Below, piece after piece: positions 8,591 through 16,320 of a DNA stretch of 64,000 nucleotides. Below the pieces are notes generated by a model. The model made no database searches. It had not been told where the DNA came from and saw only the letters and a program-made list of their open reading frames with translations. Source of the DNA: VFJZ01 sp046598415 (GTDB taxonomy: Bacteria > Actinomycetota > Thermoleophilia > Gaiellales > F1-60-MAGs149); NCBI GenBank assembly GCA_046598415.1, contig JBKJIG010000017.1, positions 3,529 through 67,528 on the forward strand, in the 5' to 3' direction. Numbering within the stretch: the stretch's first letter is position 1; each line of letters begins with the position of its first letter. The position numbers were made by a program, and so were the translations under genes.

Positions 8591-9448
8591 TTGAATACGA
8601 CCGCCGCACCGATCACGGTCGGAGCGACATCACATGCCGCGTCGCCAGCCACTCTGCCGCCCGTCGCCAACCGCGAGGTCGTCTTCGGCATCCGCGACTG
8701 CTCGGTGCACTACGGCACGCACCTCGCGCTGAAGGACGTGAATCTCGACATCTACCGGAGTTTCGTGACGGCCTTTATCGGCCCGTCCGGGTGCGGCAAG
8801 TCGACGTTGCTGCGCTGCCTGAACCGGATGAACGACCTGATCCCGTCGGCGCGGGTCGGCGGCGACGTCCAGTACCACGGCCAGGATCTGTACGCCACGA
8901 CGGTCGACCCGGTCGAGGTGCGCAAGCGCATCGGCATGGTGTTCCAAAAGCCGAACCCGTTTCCGAAGTCGATCTACGACAACACGGCGTTCGGCCCGCG
9001 CGTGCTGGGCATGAAGGACGACATGGACGAGCGAGTCGAGACGGCCCTGCGCCGCGCCGCCATCTGGGACGAGGTGAAGGACCGCCTGAAGCTGCCGGCG
9101 CTGTCGCTCTCCGGCGGCCAGCAGCAGCGGCTCTGCATCGCCCGGGCGCTCGCCACCGACCCGGAGGTGCTGCTGATGGACGAGCCCTGCTCGGCGCTCG
9201 ACCCGATCGCAACGGCGAAGATCGAGGAGTTGATGGTCGAGCTGAAGAAGGAGTTCACGGTGATCGTCGTCACCCACAACATGCAGCAGGCCGCGCGCGT
9301 GGCCGACATGACGGCCTTCTTCTCGGTCGAGGTGGGCGAGGAGGGGCGCCGCACGGGCGTGCTCGTCGAGTACGACGAGACGACGCGGATGTTCACCAAC
9401 CCGTCTGACCAGCGCACCGAGGCCTATGTCACGGGACGGTTCGGATGA
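8591..9448 (+). CDS. pstB: Phosphate ABC transporter ATPase PstB
   Basis: ATPase that energises the Pst phosphate importer. The 285-residue protein has an N-terminal tail about 30 residues longer than usual. Walker A is GPSGCGKST, the signature is LSGGQQQR, Walker B is LLMDEPCSALDP, and the switch His is in VVTHNMQQA. PNPFPKSIYDN is a PstB hallmark. The TTG at 8591 is the only plausible initiator upstream of the fold in this frame, so the exact start is uncertain. It overlaps phoU by ATGA. It is on the opposite strand to pstSCA and 5.6 kb away, an unusual split of the operon. Confidence 0.95.
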   Translation: MNTTAAPITVGATSHAASPATLPPVANREVVFGIRDCSVHYGTHLALKDVNLDIYRSFVTAFIGPSGCGKSTLLRCLNRMNDLIPSARVGGDVQYHGQDLYATTVDPVEVRKRIGMVFQKPNPFPKSIYDNTAFGPRVLGMKDDMDERVETALRRAAIWDEVKDRLKLPALSLSGGQQQRLCIARALATDPEVLLMDEPCSALDPIATAKIEELMVELKKEFTVIVVTHNMQQAARVADMTAFFSVEVGEEGRRTGVLVEYDETTRMFTNPSDQRTEAYVTGRFG

Positions 9449-10107
9449 GGCCCGAGTTCGACGCCGAGCTGGCCACGCTCGAGAGCGAGCTGCAGGAGGC
9501 CGGCACCATCACGGTGCAGGCCATCCACGGCGCGCTCGTGGCGCTGCAGGACTGGGAGCCGGGCGTGCTCGAGTACCTGGCCGGCCTCGACGACCGCGTC
9601 GACGGGCTGTACCGCCAGATCGAGCGCGACGTCGAGACGCTGATTGCGCGCCAGGCGCCGGTCGCCACGGACCTGCGGATCGTGCTCGGCGTGCTGCAGA
9701 CGAACGCGCACGTGGAGCGGATGAGCCACAACTGCGCGCGCATCGGTCGCCTGGCCGCGCCGATCGAGGGCGAGCCGACACCGGCCGACATCAGCGAGCG
9801 TCTGGAGCCCGCGCTGCTGCGAGGCGCCGACATGACCCGGGCGGCGCTCGACGCCTTCGCGCTGCGCGACGTGGCGGCCGCTCGCGGCCTTCCCGACATG
9901 GACGAGCTGGTCGACCGCGAGACCGGCGCGCTGGTGCTCGCAACGCTCGAGCGCGGGCCGGGGGAGTGGTCGACGCGGTCGATCTTCCTGGCCCGCTGTG
10001 CCGAGCGGATCGCCGACCACGCCGTCAAGATCGCCGAGCAGGCCGTGTACGTCGTCACGGCCGAGCGGGTCGATTTCACCACGTCGCAGGGGGGAAGCGC
10101 AACCTGA
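9445..10107 (+). CDS. phoU: Phosphate signalling protein PhoU
   Basis: Cytoplasmic PhoU, which connects Pst transporter activity to the sensor kinase and represses the Pho response when phosphate is plentiful. It has 220 residues in two three-helix repeats. The metal-binding/PhoU boxes are partly visible as DLRIVLGVLQTNAHVERMSHNCARI and ARCAERIADHAVKIAEQAVYVV. The first residues FDAELATLESELQEAG match the usual start. Its ATG overlaps the pstB stop. The likely partner kinase is the SenX3/PhoR-like protein at 12988. Confidence 0.93.
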   Translation: MRPEFDAELATLESELQEAGTITVQAIHGALVALQDWEPGVLEYLAGLDDRVDGLYRQIERDVETLIARQAPVATDLRIVLGVLQTNAHVERMSHNCARIGRLAAPIEGEPTPADISERLEPALLRGADMTRAALDAFALRDVAAARGLPDMDELVDRETGALVLATLERGPGEWSTRSIFLARCAERIADHAVKIAEQAVYVVTAERVDFTTSQGGSAT

Positions 10108-10151
10108 TCTGAAGGTTGGACCCGCGCGCCGCCGGGTAACCTTCACCAGGC

Positions 10152-11912
10152 GTGTCGACCCTCCAGCTCAGGCCTGCGCGTGTCCGCAAGCTCGCCCCGG
10201 CCCTCGACGCCGTTCGGCGTCGCCGGTTGCCGGCTCCAGTCAGGTTGCCGCTGGCATGTGCGCTGCTGACCCTCTCGGTCGGCACGATCCTGTACTTCTT
10301 CGGCCCGCCGGGGGTCGATCGCGCGGCCCACGTGTACCACACGGCGCAGTTCGAGCAGCACGGCTGGCGGGTCTGGAACAACTACTGGTACGCGGGCCGG
10401 TACGAGCTCCTCAACTACTCGATCCTGTTCTACCCGATGGCGGCGATCGCCGGGATCGGGACGGTGGTGCTGGCCAGCCTCAGCGCCGGCACAGCGGTGT
10501 TCGCGATGATCGTGCAGAGCGTGCCGGTGCGCCGCGGCCCGTGGTGGCCGGCGCTGGCCTTCGCCATCTCGTGGCCCGCCACGCTCGTCGCCGGCCAGTA
10601 CCCGTTCATGCTCGGCTCGGCCTTCGCGATGGGCGCCATCCTGCTGCTCATCCGCCACCACGCCATCATGGCGCTGGGCGTGGCGGCGCTGACGGCGCTC
10701 ACCAGTCCGCTGTCCTTCTTGCTGCTGACGGTGGTGCTTGCGGGCCTCGCGATCGGTGCCGGCCGTCAGCTGTTCCGCCGGCCGCGCGCCCGCGTGGCGA
10801 TCGCCGGCCTGATGCTGCTGTCTGCGGTCGAGGTGCTGGTGCTGCGGCTGTTCCCCGTCGAGGGGCGGTTCCCGTTCGGGCTCGGCGACCTGGCCTGGCT
10901 GCTGATGTTCGTCGGCGTCGGGCTCGTCGCGGCCCGCTCCGTGCCGCTGCTGCGGGGCATCTTCATCGCCTATGGCGTGGCGGCGATCCTGGTCTGGTTC
11001 TTCCCGAGCGGCGTCGGCGGCAACTTCGAGCGAGTGGCCGACTACTGGGCGGCGGCGCTGCTGCTGCTCGCGTACGCGGTGCGACCGCAGCCGGTGCGCC
11101 GCGGAGCGCTGGTGGTGCTCGCGGTGGCCGTCATCGCGCAGGCCGTGCCGATCATCCGGATGACCGACGGCGGCTTGCAGGAGCGCGCCGACAAGGCCTC
11201 GTTCTGGAGCGGCGCGGTGCAGTACCTGACCGAGCACGCCGACCCCAACCACCGCGTCGAGGTGGTGTCGACGTGGGGCCACTGGGAGAGCTACCACCTG
11301 GCGCAGGCCGACATTCCGCTGACCCGTGGGTGGTTCCGCCAGGACGACTTCCCGATCAACCTGCCGCTCTACGACGGCGCGCTCGATCCGGCCAACTACC
11401 AGCGCTGGATCTCGTCGCTGGCCGTGCAGTACGTGGTACTGCCGCGTGACGAGCTTGACTACTCGTCGCGCAAGGAGGCGGAGATGCTCGCGCTCGGGCG
11501 CGGCTCGCTGCCGTTCCTGCGCTTCGTGCACCGCGACCCGCACGTCGACATCTACCAGGTGATCGACCCGACGCCGCTGCTGACGCTGGCGCACGCGACC
11601 GGCCCGACCGCGACCGACTACGACGAGCCGTCGGTGATCCGCTTCGACGCCACGTCGCTGTCGCTGTGGCTGCCGAGCGCCGGCTCGTACGATCTGCGCG
11701 TGCGGTACACGCCCTTCTGGCGGGCGAGCGACCCGGTCGGCGTCTGCATCGCGCCGGGGCAGAACGGCATGACCAGCCTGACGGCCTCGCGCGGCGGCCC
11801 GGTCACGCTCCAGTTCGACCTGACGCTGGCCCGCTCCACCTCGCAGGCGCTCGGCTCGGCGGCGCCGGTGTGCGCGGCGACGCCGCCGAACGCCGTCTCG
11901 GCGCGCCACTGA
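10152..11912 (+). CDS. Polytopic membrane protein of unknown function with C-terminal extracytoplasmic domain
   Basis: I do not recognise the family with certainty. The 586-residue protein begins with a basic segment and a first hydrophobic helix near residues 32-50. A conserved-looking loop VDRAAHVYHTAQFEQHGWRVWNNYWYAGRYELLNYS follows, then about 8-9 more hydrophobic segments to residue ~330. The soluble C-terminal ~250 residues carry HWESYHLAQADIPLTRGWFRQDD. The layout, with a loop of acidic and aromatic residues after the first helix, recalls GT-C type membrane glycosyltransferases or PTPS-related membrane proteins, but no catalytic motif is certain. GTG start; a TAACCT hexamer lies nine bases upstream. 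It follows phoU by 44 bases, so co-transcription is possible. Confidence 0.7.
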   Translation: MSTLQLRPARVRKLAPALDAVRRRRLPAPVRLPLACALLTLSVGTILYFFGPPGVDRAAHVYHTAQFEQHGWRVWNNYWYAGRYELLNYSILFYPMAAIAGIGTVVLASLSAGTAVFAMIVQSVPVRRGPWWPALAFAISWPATLVAGQYPFMLGSAFAMGAILLLIRHHAIMALGVAALTALTSPLSFLLLTVVLAGLAIGAGRQLFRRPRARVAIAGLMLLSAVEVLVLRLFPVEGRFPFGLGDLAWLLMFVGVGLVAARSVPLLRGIFIAYGVAAILVWFFPSGVGGNFERVADYWAAALLLLAYAVRPQPVRRGALVVLAVAVIAQAVPIIRMTDGGLQERADKASFWSGAVQYLTEHADPNHRVEVVSTWGHWESYHLAQADIPLTRGWFRQDDFPINLPLYDGALDPANYQRWISSLAVQYVVLPRDELDYSSRKEAEMLALGRGSLPFLRFVHRDPHVDIYQVIDPTPLLTLAHATGPTATDYDEPSVIRFDATSLSLWLPSAGSYDLRVRYTPFWRASDPVGVCIAPGQNGMTSLTASRGGPVTLQFDLTLARSTSQALGSAAPVCAATPPNAVSARH

Positions 11913-12040
11913 GCCACCCCGGCTCGCGGGCGGCGTCACGCTTCCCGCGGCAACCGTGTCGCGCGGCGCCATCTCCGCGCGTACCGTGCCAACTCCGGCA
12001 ATTCCCGTGCCACATCGGGCAAGTCGCGCGCCTTCCGCCT

Positions 12041-12116
12041 GCGAAACGTTCTGGGGTCAGACCCCAGAACGACGCGTTTCGGGGTCTGACCCCGTACATG
12101 GGAGGCGCGCGGAAAC
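12041..12116. repeat. Paired-palindrome repeat, copy 1
   Basis: Two near-palindromes, GGGGTCAGACCCC (12053-12065) and its reverse complement GGGGTCTGACCCC (12081-12093), start 28 bases apart. They are flanked by CGAAACG and CGTTTCG. The tail ACATGGGAGGCGCGCGGAAAC also matches copy 2 in inverted orientation at 33365-33452. It sits between convergent genes. REP/BIME-like mobile palindromes are the nearest known class. The rest of 11913-12153 shows nothing recognisable. Confidence 0.8.
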
Positions 12117-12153
12117 GCGCGGGAAGCGCGTTGCGTTGCAGTGGCTCGCTGCG

Positions 12154-12876
12154 TCAGCTCGCCGCTGAGGTCTTCGGCTCGGGGCCGAAGCGATAGCCGA
12201 CGCCGTACTGCGTGTGCAGGTAGTCGTGCGTGGGCGACCGGCGGTCGAGCTTCTCGCGGAGCTTGCGGACGCACACGTCGACGGTGCGGTCGCGGTGCCG
12301 CGGACGGGTTCCCCAGACGCGCTGCTGCAGCTCGTCGCGCGTCAGCACGCGGCCCTGCTCCCTGGCCAGGGCCAGCAGCAGCCGAAACTCGGTCGGCGTC
12401 AGCAGCGCGTCGACCCAGTCGGCGGGCCCTGCCTGCAGGAACGCCCGCCGCTGGTTGGGCTCGATGCGCAGGCCCTCGACCTCGACCGTCGCACCGCGCT
12501 CGTCGGCCATCCCGCCGGAGCGGCGCAGCGCGGCCTGGACGCGCGCCACCAGCTCGCGCATGCCGAAGGGCTTCGCGAGGTAGTCGTCGGCGCCGATGCC
12601 GAGCGTGTGCACCTTGTCGTGCTCCGAGCCGCGGGCCGAGACGGCGATGATCGGCGTGCCGATGCGCTCGCGGCGGGCGGTCTCCGTCACCGCCCAGCCG
12701 TCGAGACCCGGCAGCATCATGTCGATCACCGCGACGTCCGGACGCTCGTACCGGAGCTTCGTGAGGCCGCGCTCGCCGTCCTCGACCCACTCGACGTCGA
12801 ACCCCGCATGGCGCAGATGCTGGAGCATCACGCGGGCCACCACGGGGTCGTCCTCGATCACGAGCACGCTTGCCAC
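12154..12876 (-). CDS. OmpR/PhoB-family response regulator (PhoB/RegX3-like)
   Basis: DNA-binding response regulator of 240 residues. The receiver domain (1-120) has the acidic pair E8-D9-D10, the phospho-acceptor D52 in VAVIDMMLPGLDG, and the conserved Lys in YLAKPFGMRELVARV. The winged-helix domain ends with the recognition segment DRTVDVCVRKLREKLD and YGVGYRFGPEPK. The GTG at 12876 gives MASVLVIEDD; longer upstream readings run into the neighbouring kinase in antisense. It lies divergent from a SenX3/PhoR-like kinase, with PHO-box-like repeats between them and pst/phoU/ppk1 close by, so it is the best candidate for the phosphate-starvation regulator. Confidence 0.93.
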   Translation of the reverse strand: MASVLVIEDDPVVARVMLQHLRHAGFDVEWVEDGERGLTKLRYERPDVAVIDMMLPGLDGWAVTETARRERIGTPIIAVSARGSEHDKVHTLGIGADDYLAKPFGMRELVARVQAALRRSGGMADERGATVEVEGLRIEPNQRRAFLQAGPADWVDALLTPTEFRLLLALAREQGRVLTRDELQQRVWGTRPRHRDRTVDVCVRKLREKLDRRSPTHDYLHTQYGVGYRFGPEPKTSAAS

Positions 12877-12882
12877 GGGACC

Positions 12883-12888
12883 AAGGTA
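12883..12888 (-). promoter_or_regulatory. -10 element (TACCTT) for the response regulator, leaderless arrangement
   Basis: Minus-strand TACCTT is followed by GGTCCC and GTG at 12876. The PHO-box-like array ends about 33 bases upstream, a suitable place for an activator. Confidence 0.5.
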
Positions 12889-12920
12889 CCCGGTGGCTCC
12901 CCGGCTGTGGGAAACGCGCT

Positions 12921-12949
12921 GGACACCGGGCGGTAAAGAACCGGTGAGG
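12921..12949 (-). promoter_or_regulatory. PHO-box-like direct repeats between regulator and kinase
   Basis: Minus-strand units CCTCACC (12943-12949), CTTTACC (12932-12938) and a weaker GGTGTCC (12921-12927) repeat every 11 bp. The site resembles those before pstS and pstB. Lying in the shared 111-base gap, it could serve both the regulator (autoregulation) and the kinase. Confidence 0.6.
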
Positions 12950-12975
12950 CGTTGTCGGCCGGGGGAGCCCCCCCC

Positions 12976-12981
12976 TATCCT
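12976..12981 (+). promoter_or_regulatory. -10 element (TATCCT) for the sensor kinase, leaderless arrangement
   Basis: TATCCT, then GGATAC, then the ATG at 12988. This spacing puts the transcription start on the start codon. Confidence 0.52.
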
Positions 12982-12987
12982 GGATAC

Positions 12988-14106
12988 ATGACCGTGCTGC
13001 TGGTGATCGGCCTGCTGGCGGTGATCGTTGCCGCGGCCGTCGCCGTGCGCCGCGAACGACGTCGCAACGCCGCGCTCGAGCAGGAGCTGGCCGGGCGGGT
13101 GCCGCGGACGGAGCTGCAGTCGACGCTCGCCTCGCTGGAGGCGCTGCTCGAGGCGGCGCCGACGCCGGTGATCCAGTTCGACCGCACCGGCAGCGTCCGG
13201 CGCTCCAACGGCGCGGCGCTGGCCGCCTTCCCGGACGAGTCGATACCGGCGCCGCTGCGTCCGCTGGTCGACGAGGTGCTCGGCGGCACCGCGGTGGTCG
13301 ATCGCGAGATCACCGTCGAGGAGCCGGTGCGGCGCCGCTGGGAGGTGCACCTGCGAGCGCAGGTCGACGGCGCGCTGGCCGTGCTCGTCGACGTCACCGC
13401 CTCGGGCGACTTCCGCGAGGCCCGGCGCCTCTTCTCGGCCGCCGTCTCGCACGAGCTGCGCACGCCGCTGGCGCGCATCCTCGGCCTGGCCGAGACGCTG
13501 GAGCTGCCGCAGACCGACGCGGAGCGCGAGACCCTCGTGGTGCAGATCGAGGTCGAGGTCGACGCGATGCGGGGTCTGATCGACGAGATGCTGCTGCTGG
13601 CCGCGCTCGACCGCGGCGAGACGGCGACCGGCGAGCATACCGACGCCGGCGCCGCGGCCGAGGCCGTCGTCGCCGACCGCCGCGCCAGGCGTAGCTGGCG
13701 CAACCGCGATTTGCGGTTCGTCGCGGCCCGGGGCCTGCGCGTGCCGGTCGCGCCGCGCCTGCTCGAGGTCGTGCTCGGCAACCTGCTCGACAACGCCCTG
13801 CTGCACGCCGGCGCCGACGCCGTCGTCTCGGTCGGCGTGGAACGGACGGGTGACGAGGTCGAGATCACCGTGCACGACACGGGCGTCGGCATCTCGCCCG
13901 AGCACCTGCCGCACGTGTTCGAGCGCTTCTACCGGGCCGAGGCGTCGCGGGCCGGCCCCGGTACGGGCCTCGGCCTCGCCGTGGTGAAGCACATCGTCGA
14001 GGCGCACGGCGGGCGCGTGGCGGCCGATTCGCGGCCCGGGTCGGGCACGACGGTGCGGCTGACGCTGCCACGGGTCACCCCGGAGCGTTTGCCGGCGACC
14101 GCGTAG
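12988..14106 (+). CDS. Sensor histidine kinase (SenX3/PhoR-like)
   Basis: Membrane-anchored sensor kinase, 372 residues. One N-terminal membrane helix (residues 2-20) is followed by a basic patch, a short coiled region and a PAS-like domain (about 55-140, TPVIQFDRTGSVRRSNGAAL). The dimerisation helix carries the phospho-accepting H155 in AAVSHELRTPLARILG. The ATPase domain has the N-box LLDNALLHAG, G1 DTGVGI, the F-box VFERFYRA and G2 GTGLGLAVVKHIVEAHGG. It has no large sensor loop, as in SenX3, which senses through Pst/PhoU. Start chosen at ATG 12988 because a -10 lies directly upstream. Probable partner of the divergent regulator. Confidence 0.93.
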   Translation: MTVLLVIGLLAVIVAAAVAVRRERRRNAALEQELAGRVPRTELQSTLASLEALLEAAPTPVIQFDRTGSVRRSNGAALAAFPDESIPAPLRPLVDEVLGGTAVVDREITVEEPVRRRWEVHLRAQVDGALAVLVDVTASGDFREARRLFSAAVSHELRTPLARILGLAETLELPQTDAERETLVVQIEVEVDAMRGLIDEMLLLAALDRGETATGEHTDAGAAAEAVVADRRARRSWRNRDLRFVAARGLRVPVAPRLLEVVLGNLLDNALLHAGADAVVSVGVERTGDEVEITVHDTGVGISPEHLPHVFERFYRAEASRAGPGTGLGLAVVKHIVEAHGGRVAADSRPGSGTTVRLTLPRVTPERLPATA

Positions 14107-14111
14107 GGCCG

Positions 14112-14594
14112 TCAGATGCCGCCGGCGAGCGGGTCGAGCGAGTCGCCGACCTTGCCGACGGCCGTGACGCCGTCGTCCGGCGGCACCGAGCCGGGGGCGA
14201 AGCTGCGCGCCCAGAGCGTGCCGGAGTCGGGGAACTCGTTGATATCGGGTGCGATCATGGTCGACACGAGCATGATCCGCACCGTCGCGCCCGACGGGTT
14301 GGTGATCGCGTGTGCGCCGGCGCGACCGACGGGGAACGCGACCACCTCGCCCTCGGCCAGCGTGCGCTCGCCTGCGGGCGTGCGCAGCGACGGCGTGCCG
14401 CGCAGCACCACCAGCAGCTCCTCGTTGCCGTGGTGGGCGTGGAACGGGAACGTCGCGCCACCCGGTGGGACGTCGAACAGCGACGCGCCGAGACGCTCCG
14501 ACCCGGCGCGGCGGCCGAGCAGCGAGCGCTGCCAGCGGTACGGCGCGCGGTCCATCTCGGCGTCCCACTCGGGCTCGTGGACGTTCGCGGTCAC
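14112..14594 (-). CDS. Cupin-domain protein
   Basis: Single-domain cupin of 160 residues, function unknown. Metal-ligand-like residues lie in FPFHAHHGNEELLVVLRG (motif 1, H-x-H with a downstream E) and in AFPVGRAGAHAITNPSG (motif 2). GTG start at 14594 overlaps the stop of the upstream response regulator as GTGA, so the two are co-expressed. Small cupins of this type bind a metal and a small ligand or act as isomerases or dioxygenases; none of these can be chosen. It converges with the sensor kinase gene with 5 bases between. Confidence 0.82.
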   Translation of the reverse strand: MTANVHEPEWDAEMDRAPYRWQRSLLGRRAGSERLGASLFDVPPGGATFPFHAHHGNEELLVVLRGTPSLRTPAGERTLAEGEVVAFPVGRAGAHAITNPSGATVRIMLVSTMIAPDINEFPDSGTLWARSFAPGSVPPDDGVTAVGKVGDSLDPLAGGI

Positions 14595-15325
14595 GCCGGC
14601 ACGCGGGGCGTCGGCTCGAACCGGTAGCCGATGCCGTAGTGGGTCTGGATGTACGTGGTGGCGTCGGCGCGCTCGTCGATCTTCTCGCGGATCTTGCGCA
14701 CGCAGACGTCGACGGAGCGATCGCGGGGCCGATACGGGATGCCCCAGACACGCTGCTGCAGCTCGTCGCGGCTCATCGCCCGCCCCGGCGAGCACGCCAG
14801 CGTCCAGAGGAGGCGGAACTCCTTCACCGTCAGCGCCGCGTCGGTCCACGTGTCGGGGCCGTCGCCGTCGCCGGCCAGCCGCACCACGGCGCGCTGGCGC
14901 ATCGGATCGACCCGCAGCCCGGCGACGTCGATGACCTCGTCCGCCGCGGTGGAGGGCGCGATCTTCGCGCGCCGGACGTTGGTCTTCACGCGCGCGACCA
15001 GCTCGCGCATCGAGGCCGGTTTGGTCATGTAGTCGTCGGCGCCGCGCTCCAGGACGTGCACCTTGTCGAACTCGGCGGAGCGCGCCGACAGCACGATGAT
15101 CGGCGTCGTGTCGCCCTCCGCGCGCACCTGGTCGAGCAGCGCCCAGCCGTCGGTGCCGGGGATCATCAGGTCGAGGATCACGACGTCCGGACGCTCGAAC
15201 CGCAGCTTGCGCAGCGCCCGGTCGCCGTCGCCGACCGCCTCGACGTCGAACCCGGCCGCCGTCAGGTGCCTGCGCATGACCTGCTGCAGGACCGGATCAT
15301 CCTCGACGATCAACACCGTTGCCAC
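14591..15325 (-). CDS. OmpR/PhoB-family response regulator (second, orphan)
   Basis: Response regulator of 244 residues, clearly paralogous to the one at 12154. It has EDDP at 8-11, phospho-acceptor D52 in VVILDLMIPGTDG, the conserved Lys in YMTKPASMRELVARV, and the winged-helix end RDRSVDVCVRKIREKIDE and YGIGYRFEPTP. GTG start at 15325 has a TACGAT -10 seven bases upstream. No kinase is adjacent except the SenX3-like one beyond the cupin, which has its own divergent partner, so this regulator is an orphan or shares that kinase. It overlaps the cupin gene by 4 bases. Confidence 0.92.
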   Translation of the reverse strand: MATVLIVEDDPVLQQVMRRHLTAAGFDVEAVGDGDRALRKLRFERPDVVILDLMIPGTDGWALLDQVRAEGDTTPIIVLSARSAEFDKVHVLERGADDYMTKPASMRELVARVKTNVRRAKIAPSTAADEVIDVAGLRVDPMRQRAVVRLAGDGDGPDTWTDAALTVKEFRLLWTLACSPGRAMSRDELQQRVWGIPYRPRDRSVDVCVRKIREKIDERADATTYIQTHYGIGYRFEPTPRVPA

Positions 15326-15332
15326 GCGGCCA

Positions 15333-15338
15333 ATCGTA
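15333..15338 (-). promoter_or_regulatory. -10 element (TACGAT) for the second regulator, leaderless arrangement
   Basis: Minus-strand TACGAT, then TGGCCGC, then GTG at 15325. Confidence 0.5.
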
Positions 15339-15365
15339 TCGTTCGGGTCGGGCCGCCCGCCGTCG

Positions 15366-15371
15366 TATACT
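15366..15371 (+). promoter_or_regulatory. -10 element (TATACT) for tRNA-His
   Basis: TATACT lies 28 bases before the mature tRNA 5' end, which leaves room for a short 5' leader. No good -35 is seen. Confidence 0.5.
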
Positions 15372-15399
15372 GAAGACGGCCGTACATCGCGGCCGGCAC

Positions 15400-15473
15400 G
15401 GTGGGCGTAGCTCAGTCGGTAGAGCACCGGGTTGTGGTCCCGGCGGTCGCGGGTTCGAATCCCGTCGCTCACC
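15400..15473 (+). tRNA. tRNA-His (anticodon GTG)
   Basis: Acceptor GTGGGCG pairs with CGCTCAC, D-arm GCTC/GAGC, anticodon stem CCGGG/CCCGG around the loop TTGTGGT (anticodon GTG), T-arm GCGGG-TTCGAAT-CCCGT. The base before the acceptor is G and the discriminator is C, the extra G-1:C73 pair specific to tRNA-His, so the mature 5' end is at 15400. No CCA is encoded. Confidence 0.95.
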
Positions 15474-15505
15474 CTCCCCGTGCGTCGTTGCCGAGGCGAT
15501 CGGCG

Positions 15506-15511
15506 TACACT
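15506..15511 (+). promoter_or_regulatory. -10 element (TACACT) for the RodZ-like gene
   Basis: TACACT followed by a leader of about 26-30 bases to the ATG at 15544. This start, unlike many others here, is leadered. Confidence 0.4.
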
Positions 15512-15543
15512 GGCAACCTCGCCCCTTGGGGAGTGCGGCTGCA

Positions 15544-16320
15544 ATGTTCGAGATCGGGACGACACTTCGCCAGGCGCGTGAGCGCCGACAGCTCGGCCTC
15601 GATCGGTGCGAGGCCGAGACCAAGATCCGCGCCCGCTACCTGCGGGCGCTCGAGGACGAGGACTTCGACGTCCTGCCCGGGCCGACGTTCGTCCGCGGCT
15701 TCCTGCGCTCGTACGCGCACCACCTCGGGCTGGACGGGCAGCTGTTCGTCGACGAGTACAACTCGCGCCACTTCGACCCGCGCGACGACGACGTCTTCCC
15801 GCGCCGCCGCCCGACCGCGCGCGAGCGCCGCAACCGCAAGCGCGAGTCGCACATCATCCTGATCGCGATCGTCGCCATCGTCGCGCTCGCCGTGCTGGTG
15901 ATCGCCGCCGCCAGCTACCCGGGCAGCGCGGGGCGCCAGCCGCCGCTGCCGGCCGCGACGTCGGCGCCGCAGTCGACGGGAGTCGGCAACTCGGCGCTCA
16001 CGGTTACCACCATCGCGGCCGCCACGACGGAGACCACGGCGGCGACCGGCCAGGTCACCGTCGTCGCCGAGCGCGCGTGCTACGTGACGGTCTATGAGGG
16101 TGAGGGCACGAAGGGCCGGGTGCTGTTCTCGGACACGCTCGATCCCGACACGAAGCTGGCCCAGGTCAAGCTGCCGCGCGTCGAGGGCGGCTACACGTTC
16201 GAGGTCGGCAACGCGGGCGGCGTCTCGTTCGTCGTCGGCGACCGGCACCTGTTCTCGCCCGACAACATGAACGTCTTCTGGCTCGACCCCGACACCGAGC
16301 AGATCAAAGCCGTCGAGTGA
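15544..16320 (+). CDS. RodZ-like HTH membrane protein
   Basis: Protein of 258 residues with the RodZ architecture: an N-terminal Cro/RodZ-type helix-turn-helix (1-85, starting FEIGTTLRQARERRQLGLDRCEAETKI, with LRALEDEDFDVLPGPTFVRGFLRSYA), a basic juxtamembrane stretch RERRNRKRES, one membrane helix (~101-122), a Thr/Ala/Ser linker, and a C-terminal beta domain (~170-258) like DUF4115. RodZ links cell-wall elongation proteins to the cytoskeleton in other bacteria. Its exact job here is inferred. The GTGA overlap with cinA shows co-translation; longer upstream readings would run through tRNA-His and are rejected. Confidence 0.85.
   Translation: MFEIGTTLRQARERRQLGLDRCEAETKIRARYLRALEDEDFDVLPGPTFVRGFLRSYAHHLGLDGQLFVDEYNSRHFDPRDDDVFPRRRPTARERRNRKRESHIILIAIVAIVALAVLVIAAASYPGSAGRQPPLPAATSAPQSTGVGNSALTVTTIAAATTETTAATGQVTVVAERACYVTVYEGEGTKGRVLFSDTLDPDTKLAQVKLPRVEGGYTFEVGNAGGVSFVVGDRHLFSPDNMNVFWLDPDTEQIKAVE

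Noticed and set aside
12154..14751. An 865-residue minus-strand frame joining the response regulator to sequence opposite the kinase
   Set aside because: Only the last 240 residues are a real receiver/winged-helix protein. The rest is antisense to the kinase, and a GTG with its own -10 sits at the domain start.
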